In this document: positions 38,891 to 47,636 of the stretch, in pieces
How the letters are laid out: every line of letters begins with the position of its first letter
Position numbering within the stretch: the stretch's first letter is position 1
Assembly (NCBI RefSeq): GCF_001514205.1
Contig: NZ_KQ948763.1
Span: forward strand, 751,257-808,356
DNA: 57,100 bases
From: Streptomyces griseoruber
Lineage (GTDB): Bacteria; Actinomycetota; Actinomycetes; Streptomycetales; Streptomycetaceae
Reading direction: 5' to 3'
The notes under the pieces: generated by a model
What the model saw: only the letters and a program-made list of their open reading frames with translations
The model's database searches: none
Told to the model about the DNA's origin: nothing
Made by a program: the position numbers and the translations under genes

Positions 38891-39537
38891 GCGGACATTC
38901 CCAGTGTGAGCAGATGGCGACGGTCGTCCGCGGTGAAATCGGCGGACTCGAAACCGGGCCGGACGAGTTCCGGATGGGCGTGCAGCAGGATCGAGGTCTC
39001 GATCTCCCCGGCGTGCATGTCGGTGAGGAGCGAGGTCACCACCCCGGACCGTGCCCGCGCCGCCTCCCAGTCCTCCGGGGCCGGGAAGAGCGCCATCCGC
39101 TCACCGCGGGCGGAGGACTCCTGGACCGCGTTGCCCAGGACGTAGTTCCCGCCGTGTCCGTTGACCAGCACCAGGGCCTCGACGCCCGAACGGCGCAGCG
39201 ACGCCGCGATGTCCCGTACCACCGCGTGAAGGGTCACGGAGGAGATGCTGACGGTCCCCGGCCAGGCCGCGTGCTCGTGCGAGCAGGCGATGGTCACCGG
39301 CGGAAGGAGGTGCACCGGGTACGCCTCGGCGATCTCCCGGGCGACGGCGCAGGCGACCAGGGTGTCGGTGGCGAGCGGCAGGTACGGACCGTGCTGTTCG
39401 AAGCTGCCGACCGGCAGGACCGCCACCTGCGTCGCGACGCCCGCACCCCGGGAGCGGACGTCCTCGGTGGTGTCCACGGGCACCAGGCCGTACGCCGCCC
39501 CCGCCGTCGCCGCCGTCCTTATCTCCGAACCACTCAT
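38710..39537 (-). CDS. Creatininase-family amidohydrolase, candidate FAPy deformylase
   Basis: A 275-residue creatininase-family hydrolase with its metal site: Glu/His in GSFEQHGPYLPLATDT, VNGHGGN, and Glu in DMHAGEIETSIL. The same family includes archaeal ArfB, which deformylates the FAPy nucleotide made by archaeal GTP cyclohydrolase III. It diverges from the FAPy-type ribA gene with only 38 bp between start codons, so sequential action is plausible. The alternative is a mycofactocin-type or true amidase. Its 3' end overlaps the flippase gene. Confidence 0.8.
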   Translation of the reverse strand: MSGSEIRTAATAGAAYGLVPVDTTEDVRSRGAGVATQVAVLPVGSFEQHGPYLPLATDTLVACAVAREIAEAYPVHLLPPVTIACSHEHAAWPGTVSISSVTLHAVVRDIAASLRRSGVEALVLVNGHGGNYVLGNAVQESSARGERMALFPAPEDWEAARARSGVVTSLLTDMHAGEIETSILLHAHPELVRPGFESADFTADDRRHLLTLGMSAYTDSGVIGRPSLGSAEKGKELLASLADSFGAYFSLLTSEKPSGPENAADSGSTGDTGPL

Positions 39538-39575
39538 CTTTTCCCGGCCTTTCGTCTCCGCTTAGGAATCAGATC

Positions 39576-40235
39576 ATGACAGAGAAAATGGGCGTACTCG
39601 GCAAGCAGACCGCGCAGCGCACCGGTGTGGAACGCGTGGTGAATGCCCCCTTGCCCACCGTGTACGGGAAATTCCAGGCGGTGGGCTACCTCGACCACGA
39701 CCGCGGTGACGAACAAGTCGCCCTGGTGTACGGCGAGATCGGCAGCGAGGACGTGCTGACCCGGCTGCACTCGGAGTGCCTGACCGGCGACGCGTTCGGC
39801 TCCCAGCACTGTGAGTGCGGCGACCAGCTGGAGTCGGCGCTGCGGGCCGTCGTCGCCGCGGGCAGCGGCATCGTCGTCTATCTGCGCGGCCACGAGGGCC
39901 GCGGCATCGGTCTGCTCGGCAAGCTGCGCGCGATGGCCCTCCAGGCGGAGGGGCTGGACACCGTCGAGGCGAACGTGGCGCTCGGCTTCCCGGTGGACGC
40001 CCGCGACTACAAGGTGGCCGCCGACATCCTGCGCGACCTCGGCGTACGGTCCGTGCGGCTGATGTCGAACAACCCGCGCAAGCGCGAGGCGCTCGTCGAC
40101 AACGGCATCCAGGTCGCCGAGGAGGTGCCGCTGCTGATAGAGCCGTGCGAGAACAACATCACCTACCTGCGCACCAAGCGGGAGCGCATGGACCACCGGC
40201 TGCCGCACCTGGACGCGGTCGCGCACTGGTCCTGA
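39576..40235 (+). CDS. ribA: GTP cyclohydrolase II variant, Met120 type (SCO6655-like)
   Basis: A 219-residue RibA-fold enzyme. Zinc ligands Cys68, Cys79 and Cys81 are present (SECLTGDAFGSQHCEC), as are HEGRGIGLLGK and LMSNNPRK. The residue equal to the catalytic Tyr of E. coli RibA (RAYALQ) is Met120 (RAMALQ). In S. coelicolor SCO6655 that Met is known to retain the formyl group, giving FAPy instead of the riboflavin precursor. It is unlinked to other rib genes, so this is a specialised paralogue. Confidence 0.88.
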   Translation: MTEKMGVLGKQTAQRTGVERVVNAPLPTVYGKFQAVGYLDHDRGDEQVALVYGEIGSEDVLTRLHSECLTGDAFGSQHCECGDQLESALRAVVAAGSGIVVYLRGHEGRGIGLLGKLRAMALQAEGLDTVEANVALGFPVDARDYKVAADILRDLGVRSVRLMSNNPRKREALVDNGIQVAEEVPLLIEPCENNITYLRTKRERMDHRLPHLDAVAHWS

Positions 40236-40302
40236 GCGCGCTGCGGCCGGGATCCCCGCGCCGTCCCGCGGGTAGGGATCACGACGGTCACCGCGGGTGA
40301 CA

Positions 40303-40330
40303 GCCCCGGCCTCGGTACTCGGGCCGGGGC
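40303..40330 (+). terminator. Hairpin after the RibA variant gene
   Basis: GCCCCGGCC and GGCCGGGGC form a 9-bp stem with a 10-nt loop between the ribA stop and the next gene start (40356), consistent with a terminator separating the operons. Confidence 0.6.
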
Positions 40331-40355
40331 CGCCGCACAGTAAGGAGCCGCTCGC

Positions 40356-41501
40356 GTGAACACGCATGCCTCGGTCGTCGTCATCGGCGGTGGAGTGATC
40401 GGGACCAGCATCGCCTACCACCTGGCCGCCGCGGGCGTACGGGACGTCCTGCTGGTGGAGCGGGACGACCTCGGCGCCGGGTCGACCTCGAAAGCGGCCG
40501 GAGGGGTGCGCGCCCAGTTCTCCGACGAGCTGAACATCCAGCTCGGGGCGCGCAGCCTGGAGGCGTTCGGGCGGTTCGGCGAGGAGTTCGGGCACGACAT
40601 CGGACTGCACCGGGTCGGCTACCTGTTCCTGCTCTCCACCCCCGAGGAGGTCGCCTCCTTCGAGGCGGGCGTGCGGCTGCAGAACGCGCTCGGGGTGCCC
40701 AGCCGCATGATCGACCCGGCCGAGGCCCGCCGGCTCTCCCCGCTGATCACCACCGACGGCTTACGGGCGGCCGCGTTCTCGCCCGACGACGGGCACTGCA
40801 CGCCCGAGGCCGTCGTCCAGGGATACGCGGCAGCCGCCCGCCGGTGCGGTGCGCGCATCCTGCGCCGGACCGCGGTGACCGGCATCGAGACCCGCGGCGA
40901 CACCATCACCGGCGTCACCACCACCCTCGGCCCGATCACCACCGACACGGTGATCTGCGCGGCCGGCGCCTGGTCCCGGTCGGTCGGCGCGATGGTGGGC
41001 GTGGACCTGCCGGTGCAGCCGCTGCGCCGCCAGATCGCGGTCACCGAGGCGGTGCCCGGACTTCCGCCGGACCTGCCCATGACGATCGACTTCACCACCA
41101 CCCTCTACTTCCACTCCGAGGGCCCCGGTCTGCTCGTCGGCATGTCCGACCCCGACGAGCGCCCCGGCTTCGCCACCGACACCCACGACCGCTGGATCCC
41201 CCGTCTCGCCGGCGCGCTGGAGCACCGGGCCCCCGACATCCTGGAGCTGCGCCGCACGGGCGGCTGGGCGGGCCTGTACGAGGTCACCCCGGACCACAAC
41301 GCACTGATCGGCGAGGCGTCTTCGACATCCCGTTTTCTGTATGCGACCGGGTTCTCCGGGCACGGCTTCCTCCAGGGACCGGCCGTCGGCGAGGTCGTCC
41401 GCGACCTCTACCTCGGCCGCGTACCCTTCGTGGACGTCACCCCCCTGAGCGCCGGCCGGTTCGCGGCCGACGCCCCGCGTCCGGAGGTCAACTGCGTATG
41501 A
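40356..41501 (+). CDS. FAD-dependent amine/amino-acid oxidase (DAO family)
   Basis: A 381-residue flavoprotein: VVVIGGGVIGTSIAYHLAAAG at the N-terminus, GAGSTSKAAGGVRAQFSDE (the sarcosine-oxidase-like loop), and GGWAGLYEVTPDHNALIGE near the C-terminus. It resembles sarcosine-oxidase beta or saccharopine/pipecolate oxidase types. GTG/ATG start at 40356 after AAGGAG. The stop overlaps the next gene (ATGA), so it is the first of three coupled genes with saccharopine-dehydrogenase-like partners. Confidence 0.85.
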   Translation: MNTHASVVVIGGGVIGTSIAYHLAAAGVRDVLLVERDDLGAGSTSKAAGGVRAQFSDELNIQLGARSLEAFGRFGEEFGHDIGLHRVGYLFLLSTPEEVASFEAGVRLQNALGVPSRMIDPAEARRLSPLITTDGLRAAAFSPDDGHCTPEAVVQGYAAAARRCGARILRRTAVTGIETRGDTITGVTTTLGPITTDTVICAAGAWSRSVGAMVGVDLPVQPLRRQIAVTEAVPGLPPDLPMTIDFTTTLYFHSEGPGLLVGMSDPDERPGFATDTHDRWIPRLAGALEHRAPDILELRRTGGWAGLYEVTPDHNALIGEASSTSRFLYATGFSGHGFLQGPAVGEVVRDLYLGRVPFVDVTPLSAGRFAADAPRPEVNCV

Positions 41502-42568
41502 CGGCACCGACCGCCCCCCACCTGTGGCTGCGCCACGAGGCCCGCACCACCGAACGGCGCACCCCGGTCGTCCCCGAGGACGCCCGCCGCCTCGTCGAGG
41601 CCGGTGTGCGGCTGACCGTCGAGGAGTCCCCGCAGCGGATCTTCCCCGTCGAGGAGTACGAGGCGGTGGGCGCCCGAGTCGCCGCCGCGGGCTCCTGGGT
41701 GTCGGCGCCGCCGGAGACGGTCGTCCTCGGCCTGAAGGAACTCCCCGACCAGCCGACCGAGTTGACGCACCGCCATATCTTCTTCGGGCACGCCTACAAG
41801 CAGCAGCCCGGCGCCGCCGATCTGCTCCGCCGGTTCGCCGCCGGGGGAGGGGCGCTCCTGGACCTGGAGTACCTGGTCGACGAACAGGGCCGCAGGCTCG
41901 CCGCGTTCGGCTTCTGGGCCGGCTACCTCGGCGCCGCCCTCGCGGTGCTGCACCACCGGGGCCGGCTGACCGCGCCGCTGCGCCCCACCGACAAGGACAC
42001 ACTGGACGAGACCCTGCGCCCGCTAACCGGCGACGGGGAGTTCACCGCCCTCGTGGTCGGCGCCCTGGGCCGCAGCGGCCGGGGCGCCCGCGCCGCACTC
42101 GCCACGGCCGGCGCCGACCCCACCTGCTGGGACCTGGCCGAGACCCGGGACCTGGACCGCCGCGCCCTCCTGGGCCACGACCTGCTCGTCAACTGCGTCC
42201 TGGCCACCACCCCGGTGCCGCCGTTCGTCCGCGAGGAGGACCTGGACGACCCGGCCCGCGGACTGCGCACCCTCTCCGACGTCACCTGCGACGTCGGCTC
42301 CCCCCTCAACGTCCTGCCCGTCTACGACCGCACCACCGAGTGGACGGACCCCGTGCGCACCCTGCGCAAGGAACCCCCGCTGGATCTGATCGCCATCGAC
42401 AACCTGCCCTCGCTGCTGCCGCGCGAGTCCAGCACCGACTTCTCGGCGGCCCTGCTGCCCCAGCTGCTGGAGCTCCCCGCGGGGGACGCGTGGGCGCGGT
42501 GCCTGGAGCGTTTCCGCCGGGCGGAGCGTGAACTCGGCACCGATCGAGGGGGGTTCGGCCATGAGTGA
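41498..42568 (+). CDS. Saccharopine dehydrogenase (lysine-forming, LYS1-type) family protein
   Basis: A 356-residue protein with the AlaDH/PNT-like N-terminus LRHEARTTERRTPVVPEDARR and the body of LYS1 enzymes (HIFFGHAYKQQP, GALLDLEYLVDEQGRR, DVTCDVGSPLNVLPVY). It would interconvert saccharopine with lysine plus 2-oxoglutarate. In eukaryotes and some bacteria it works with the second saccharopine dehydrogenase, which is the next gene here (8-bp overlap). Whether lysine is degraded or made is not shown. Confidence 0.82.
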   Translation: MTAPTAPHLWLRHEARTTERRTPVVPEDARRLVEAGVRLTVEESPQRIFPVEEYEAVGARVAAAGSWVSAPPETVVLGLKELPDQPTELTHRHIFFGHAYKQQPGAADLLRRFAAGGGALLDLEYLVDEQGRRLAAFGFWAGYLGAALAVLHHRGRLTAPLRPTDKDTLDETLRPLTGDGEFTALVVGALGRSGRGARAALATAGADPTCWDLAETRDLDRRALLGHDLLVNCVLATTPVPPFVREEDLDDPARGLRTLSDVTCDVGSPLNVLPVYDRTTEWTDPVRTLRKEPPLDLIAIDNLPSLLPRESSTDFSAALLPQLLELPAGDAWARCLERFRRAERELGTDRGGFGHE

Positions 42569-43748
42569 GGTGGTTCGAGCGAGCGGTGCCGTCCACTGGG
42601 TGGGTGCCGGACTGTCCACCGGCAGCGGGCTCGCCGACCTGTGCGCGCGCACCGACGGCGTCCGGCTCTGGCACCGTACGGCGGACCGCGCGGCCGAGGC
42701 CCTGGACCGGCTGGGCCTGACCGGACGCGCCGCACCCCGCGCCTACACCCTCGACGCGCTCACGGCCGAACTCGCCCCCGGTGACGTCGTCGTGTCGATG
42801 CTGCCCGCCCCCGACCACGCCCCGCTGCTCGCCGCCTGCGTCGCCCGGCGCGCCCACTTCGCCTGCTCCAGCTATGTCTCGGACGCGGTGCTGGAGCAGG
42901 TCCCGGCGGCCGGCAGGGCGGGGCTGGTCGTCCTCACCGAGGCCGGGCTCGACCCCGGCATCGACCACCTCTTCGCCCACGCCCTGGTGGCCCGCGCACG
43001 GGAGGCGATCGGCGCGGGCACGGCGGCCTCCTACCGCCTCACCTCGTACTGCGGAGGCGTTCCCGCGGTCCCCAACGACTTCCGCTACCGCTTCAGCTGG
43101 GCGCCCCTCGGCGTCCTCAACGCCCTGCGCTCGCCCGCCCGTTACATCGAGGACGGTGCCGAGACCGTCGCCGCCCGGCCCTGGGAGGCGACCCGCCGGC
43201 ACGTCGTGGACGGGGAGCCCTTCGAGGTGTACCCCAACCGGGACAGCGTGCCCTTCGTCGAACAGTACGGGCTGCCACCGGCCTGGAAACCGGCCGGGTT
43301 CGTGCGCGGCACCCTGCGCCTGGACGGCTGGCTGCACGCCTGGCAACCGGTGTTCGAGGAGCTGAAGGCGGGCGACGACACCCGGATCGCGGCCCTGGCA
43401 CGGGAGTTGGCCGACGCCTACCCGACCACGGACACCGACCGCGACCGGGTGATCCTCGAGGTCGCCCTGGAGGTGGGGACGGGCGCGACCGCCGCTGCGA
43501 CCGGCTCCGCGTCGGGGAAGGGCGCGTCCTGGTCGGGGAGTTACCTGCTGGACCTGGTCGGCGACGAGGCGGAGAGCGCGATGGCGCGCTGTGTCTCGCG
43601 CACGCTCGCCCTCGGCGTCCGGCAGATCCTGGCCGGCGCGCTGCCGCCGGGCCTGAACCGGGCGGCCGAGACGGCGACCCGGTCGGCGGAGTGGCTCGGT
43701 GAACTGGCCGCAGAAGGGATGGAGTTCATCCGGAGCGGGGACGCCTGA
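42561..43748 (+). CDS. Saccharopine dehydrogenase (glutamate-forming, LYS9-type) family protein
   Basis: A 395-residue protein: Rossmann-like start VHWVGAGLSTGSGLADL, FACSSYVSDAVLEQVP, LTEAGLDPGIDHLFAHAL (the conserved DPG-x2-H segment) and SYCGGVPAVPNDFRYRFSWAP. Together with the upstream gene it completes the saccharopine route to aminoadipate semialdehyde. ATG 42561 follows GAGGGGGG. The converging serine hydrolase gene begins its stop only 3 bp after this one. Confidence 0.83.
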   Translation: MSEVVRASGAVHWVGAGLSTGSGLADLCARTDGVRLWHRTADRAAEALDRLGLTGRAAPRAYTLDALTAELAPGDVVVSMLPAPDHAPLLAACVARRAHFACSSYVSDAVLEQVPAAGRAGLVVLTEAGLDPGIDHLFAHALVARAREAIGAGTAASYRLTSYCGGVPAVPNDFRYRFSWAPLGVLNALRSPARYIEDGAETVAARPWEATRRHVVDGEPFEVYPNRDSVPFVEQYGLPPAWKPAGFVRGTLRLDGWLHAWQPVFEELKAGDDTRIAALARELADAYPTTDTDRDRVILEVALEVGTGATAAATGSASGKGASWSGSYLLDLVGDEAESAMARCVSRTLALGVRQILAGALPPGLNRAAETATRSAEWLGELAAEGMEFIRSGDA

Positions 43749-43751
43749 CGG

Positions 43752-44981
43752 TCAGTCGAGCATGGCCTCGTGCACCAGCCGCTTGAGATCGGGGTACAGC
43801 TTCAGCGACCTCCTCGGCCGCACCTGCGTCAGGAACTGCACACTCAGGTCGTGCTGCGGATCGATCCAGAAGGTGGTCGTGGCGACACCGCTCCAGCCAT
43901 AGGTGCCGAGGCCCGCCGGGGCCTGGGTGCGGTCCGGGTCGACGACCACGGACACGCCCAGGCCGAAGCCGACCCCGTCGTTGCCCGGTTCGTCGTGCGC
44001 CGGACGGCAGCCGAAGGTGCGCAGGTCCGCGTCGCCGGGGAGGTGGTTGCGGGTCATGAGGTCCACGGTCTCCGGCGCCAGCAGCCGCACCCCGTCGAGT
44101 TCGCCGCGGCGGCGCAGCAGCTCGCTGAAGCGGTGGATGTCGTATGCGGTCGCCACCATACCGCCGCTCCCCGACAGGAACCGGGGGCGGCCGAACAGCG
44201 GCAGGCCGGCGATCGGTTCGATGCCGCCGCCGTCGGTGTCGCCGTACAGCTCGGCCAGCCGGGCGGCCTGCTCGTCGGTGACCTGGAAGCCGGCGTCCGG
44301 CATGCCCAGCGGGCGGAAGATCCGCTCGGCGACGAACGCGTCGAGGGGCTGTCCGGAGACGACCTCGATGATCCGGCCGAGGACGTTGGTGGACACCGAG
44401 TAGTTCCACTGTGTGCCCGGCTCGAACTGCAACGGCAGCCGCGCGTACGCCTCCACGGTCTCGGCCAGGTCCGAGCCGGGCAGCACCGCGGACTCCAGCC
44501 CGGCCTCGCGGTACAGGGCGTCGACGGGGTGACAGTGGTAGAAGGCGAAGGTCAGTCCCGAGGTGTGGGTCATCAGATGCCGCACCAGCAGCGGCTGTTC
44601 CACCGGGCGGGTGGTGAGGTCCGCGCCGGAGCCGCCCGCGTACACGCGCTGGTCGGCGAAGGCCGGGAGGTGGTCGGCGACCGGGTCGTCGAGCCGCAGC
44701 CGGCCCTCCTCCATCAGTATCAGGGCGGCGACGGAGGTGACCGGCTTGGTCATCGAGTAGATCCGGTACAGGGTGTCGGCCTCGACGGGCAGTCCGGCGG
44801 CGACGTCACGGTGGCCGTGCGTGGTGAGGTGCGCGACGCGGCCGCCCCGGGAGACCGCCACGAGGAAACCGGGCAGCCGTCCCTCGTCGACGTAGTGGGC
44901 GACGTGCTGGTCGAGGCGGTCCAGCGCCTTGGCGTCCAGCCCGACCTCGCTCGGGTCGACCTCTTGTCGCAGCAGTGCCAT
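43752..44981 (-). CDS. Beta-lactamase/serine hydrolase family protein
   Basis: A 409-residue class C beta-lactamase-fold hydrolase. The nucleophile motif is SMTK (S-x-x-K) near residue 92, with a Tyr in QWNYSVSTNVLG at the second-motif position. No signal peptide is visible, so it is probably a cytoplasmic esterase or peptidase of the serine hydrolase family rather than a resistance enzyme. ATG 44981 follows GGAGGAGA. Confidence 0.85.
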   Translation of the reverse strand: MALLRQEVDPSEVGLDAKALDRLDQHVAHYVDEGRLPGFLVAVSRGGRVAHLTTHGHRDVAAGLPVEADTLYRIYSMTKPVTSVAALILMEEGRLRLDDPVADHLPAFADQRVYAGGSGADLTTRPVEQPLLVRHLMTHTSGLTFAFYHCHPVDALYREAGLESAVLPGSDLAETVEAYARLPLQFEPGTQWNYSVSTNVLGRIIEVVSGQPLDAFVAERIFRPLGMPDAGFQVTDEQAARLAELYGDTDGGGIEPIAGLPLFGRPRFLSGSGGMVATAYDIHRFSELLRRRGELDGVRLLAPETVDLMTRNHLPGDADLRTFGCRPAHDEPGNDGVGFGLGVSVVVDPDRTQAPAGLGTYGWSGVATTTFWIDPQHDLSVQFLTQVRPRRSLKLYPDLKRLVHEAMLD

Positions 44982-45039
44982 CGTTCTCCTCCGGTGCGTT
45001 CGTGCGAGGTGCGGTCCGGGTTGCCCCTCCGGTACGACC

Positions 45040-46479
45040 TCAGTGCTCATGGTCGCCCAGGGAACGGGCGTACGGACCGCTTTCCACGCCGTGAGCGGTG
45101 TGGGGTGTGTCGCTTCGGCCGGCCGCCGCCCCGGCAGGGGTGAGGGCGGGGGTGACGTCGGTGGCGGCGGCCCCGGGTGCGCCGGTGGGTACGGGGCGTC
45201 CCGGCAGGGCACGGCAGACCGGGAGCGCCGCGAGGGCCGCCACGCCCAGCACGGCCATCGGGGTCCAGGCCGGGCCGAGGCCCATCAGCACGGTCGCCGA
45301 GGCGACGCCCAGCACCGGCCCGACGTTCATCGCCGTCTGCTGAAGCCCGCCCGCCACCCCGGCCGCCTCGGCGGGAGCCTGCCGTACGACGACATGGGTG
45401 GCCGCCACCATCACGGTCCCGAACCCGGCGCCCACCAGCGCGAACCCGGCGGCGAAGGTCACCTCGCCCGGCGCCCGGGCCAGCACCAGCAGACCGGCGC
45501 CGAGCACGGCCGTCGCCCCGGTGACCGCGGCCCGGGCGCCCGCCCGGCGCAGCAGCAGCGCCGACACGGGCGCCGCCGCGATCAGGAACACCGCCAGCGG
45601 CAGACTGAGCAGCGCACTGTGCAGGGCGGTCAGCCCGAGACCGTCCTGGAGGACGTAGACACAGGCGAACAGCCCGCCGTTGAGGGCGGCCGAGGCGGTC
45701 ACCAGCAGGGCGAGCGCGCCCCCGACCGCGGGGGAGCGGACGACGCCCGGCGGCAGCAGGGGCGCGGGCGCCCGCCGCTCGTGCCGTACGAAGACGACCG
45801 CCGCGAGGAGCGCGGCCGGCGCGGACCAGGTCGCGCCCGGGAGCGTGAGAAGGGCATGCACCAGGCAGGCCAGCGCCACGGCGAGCAGCAGGGCGCCCGG
45901 CACGTCCAGCGGGGCGCCGGCCGGCGGCCGCCTCTCCTCACGTGCGGCCAGGGCGAGCACACCGAACAGCAGCGCGGGCACCACGTTGAGCAGGAACACC
46001 GCCCGCCAGCCGAACGAGGTGGCGAGCGCCCCGCCCACCACCGGCCCGGCCGCGGCCGCCACCCCGATGGCCGCCGTCCGCACCGCGATCGGCGTACGCA
46101 GCCGGTCCGGCGGGAAGGACGCCCGCAGCATCCCCAGCGTCGCCGGTTGCAGCAGCGCCCCGAACACCCCCTGGACGACGCGCAGTCCGATCACCCATCC
46201 CACCCCCGGCGCCACCGCTATGCCCGCCGAGGCGGCACCGAAGCCGAGCATGCCGACCGCGAAGGTACGGCGGTGTCCGTACCGGTCGCCGAGCCGCCCG
46301 GCGAACACCAACAGGCCCGCCACGGCGACGAGATAGGCGGTGCTCGTCCACTGCGCCTGGGCGAGGGAGGCGTGCAGGTCGCGGCGCAGGGTCGGCTGGG
46401 CGACGGTGAGCACGGTGCCGTCCAGGGCGACGACCACGGCCCCCGCCACACTGCTCGCCAGCGTCACAGGACGGTTCAC
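45040..46479 (-). CDS. MFS drug-efflux transporter (DHA2-like)
   Basis: A 479-residue MFS protein with about 14 helices. Motif A is AGRLGDRYGHRRTFAVG and motif C is GPVVGGALATSFGWRAVF, typical of DHA2 drug:H+ antiporters. The GTG at 46479 overlaps the stop of the TetR gene by a few bases (GTGA), so repressor and pump are one transcript controlled by the double operator upstream. The C-terminal tail is hydrophilic and Ala/Pro-rich. Confidence 0.87.
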   Translation of the reverse strand: MNRPVTLASSVAGAVVVALDGTVLTVAQPTLRRDLHASLAQAQWTSTAYLVAVAGLLVFAGRLGDRYGHRRTFAVGMLGFGAASAGIAVAPGVGWVIGLRVVQGVFGALLQPATLGMLRASFPPDRLRTPIAVRTAAIGVAAAAGPVVGGALATSFGWRAVFLLNVVPALLFGVLALAAREERRPPAGAPLDVPGALLLAVALACLVHALLTLPGATWSAPAALLAAVVFVRHERRAPAPLLPPGVVRSPAVGGALALLVTASAALNGGLFACVYVLQDGLGLTALHSALLSLPLAVFLIAAAPVSALLLRRAGARAAVTGATAVLGAGLLVLARAPGEVTFAAGFALVGAGFGTVMVAATHVVVRQAPAEAAGVAGGLQQTAMNVGPVLGVASATVLMGLGPAWTPMAVLGVAALAALPVCRALPGRPVPTGAPGAAATDVTPALTPAGAAAGRSDTPHTAHGVESGPYARSLGDHEH

Positions 46480-47066
46480 CGGCCGTCCTCCGGCCCGAGG
46501 TGCGCGTCGAGCGCGGTCCGGAGAAGAGGTGTGAAGTCGTCGGCTCCCGTGGCGAGTTGGAGACTTCCCCAGCCCCACAGCTGGGCGATGCCGTGCAGGT
46601 TCGCCCACAGCGCGCCCGCGACCGCCCGCGCGTCGGCGTCGGGACGGGCCCGGCCCACCAGGTCCACCAGGACGCCGAACAGCGGAAGGCTGGTGTCCCG
46701 CAGCCGCAAGTGGCCGCTCTCCAGCAGATCGTGATGGAACATCAGTTCGTACATCCCGGCGTTGTCCAGGGCGAACTCCAGGTAGGCCCGGCCCAGTTCG
46801 GTGAGCTGGGCGCGCGGGCCCGCGCCGCCGTCGGCGAGCGTCGCCGTCACCCGGATCCCCAGCTGTGTGAAGCCGCGGCGGGCGATGGCCGACAGCAGCT
46901 CCAGATGGGTGGGGAAGTGGCGGCGCGGCGCGCCGTGGGACACGCCGGCCCGGCGGGCGATCTCCCGCAGGGTCAGCGCACCGGCCCCCTCCAGGGCGAC
47001 CAGATCCACGCCGACGTCGACGAGACGGGTCCGCAGATCGGGGTCCGGTTTCTCGGATTCGCTCAT
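46476..47066 (-). CDS. TetR-family repressor of the efflux pump
   Basis: A 196-residue protein: N-terminal HTH (LTLREIARRAGVSHGAPRRHFPT) then a ligand-binding core. The ATG at 47066 lies inside the first palindrome of its own operator, and a -35/-10 pair (TAGACA ... TAGACA, 18 bp apart) places the start of transcription at or near the ATG, so a leaderless mRNA is likely. A GTG at 47072 is an alternative. Confidence 0.87.
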   Translation of the reverse strand: MSESEKPDPDLRTRLVDVGVDLVALEGAGALTLREIARRAGVSHGAPRRHFPTHLELLSAIARRGFTQLGIRVTATLADGGAGPRAQLTELGRAYLEFALDNAGMYELMFHHDLLESGHLRLRDTSLPLFGVLVDLVGRARPDADARAVAGALWANLHGIAQLWGWGSLQLATGADDFTPLLRTALDAHLGPEDGR

Positions 47067-47102
47067 AGACACTGTCTACCACCGGTCGGTAGACAGTGTC
47101 TA
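47066..47102. promoter_or_regulatory. Two tandem palindromic TetR operators
   Basis: TAGACACTGTCTA (47066-47078) and TAGACAGTGTCTA (47090-47102) are each self-palindromic. With the flanking CC/GG they also form one long inverted repeat around ACCGGTC. Their centres lie 24 bp apart, so two dimers could bind the promoter of the TetR-MFS unit. It also lies 85 bp upstream of the divergent F420-type oxidoreductase gene. Confidence 0.85.
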
Positions 47103-47186
47103 CGCCCGCTCCGTCAGCTCACTGGAGTGCGATGAGGGCATGCGGGCGAGGGAATGCGCCTCGGTGGTGCGCTGGTTGTGCGAGGT

Positions 47187-47636
47187 ATGACTCGGGACAC
47201 GACGCGCCACGCCCTGCTCGCCCTGCTCTCCGAGGGCCGCAGCGGAGTACTGGTCACCCTCAAACGCGACGGCCGACCCCAGCTGTCGAACGTCAGCCAC
47301 CACTACGACCCGGACGAGGGCGTGATCCGGATCTCCGTCACCGACGACCGCGCCAAGACCCGCAACCTGCGCCGCGACCCCCGGGCCTCCTACCACGTCA
47401 CCACCGCCGACCGCCGCGCCTACACCGTCGTCGAGGCCGTCGCCGACCTCACCCCGGTCGCCGCCGACCCCTACGACGACACCGTCGAGGAACTCGTCCG
47501 CCTCTACCGCGACGTCCTCGGCGAACACCCCGACTGGGACGACTTCCGCACCGCCATGGTCCGCGACCACCGCCTGGTCGCCCGGCTCAGGGTGGAGCGG
47601 GCGTACGGGATTCCCCGGCAGCCCGACGCCCTGTGA
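47187..47636 (+). CDS. PPOX-class F420-dependent oxidoreductase
   Basis: A 149-residue split-beta-barrel flavin/deazaflavin-binding protein (LLSEGRSGVLVTLKRDGRPQ, RISVTDDRAKTRNLRRDPRASYHV, ending in VERAYGI). These actinobacterial enzymes use F420 to reduce or oxidise xenobiotics, tetracyclines or biliverdin-like compounds. ATG 47187 is preceded by GCGAGG. It is divergent from TetR-MFS and may be co-regulated by the shared operator. Confidence 0.83.
   Translation: MTRDTTRHALLALLSEGRSGVLVTLKRDGRPQLSNVSHHYDPDEGVIRISVTDDRAKTRNLRRDPRASYHVTTADRRAYTVVEAVADLTPVAADPYDDTVEELVRLYRDVLGEHPDWDDFRTAMVRDHRLVARLRVERAYGIPRQPDAL

Noticed and set aside
43752..44981. Secreted antibiotic-resistance beta-lactamase
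   Set aside because: No signal peptide is visible, and the motifs fit the broad serine-hydrolase/esterase group.
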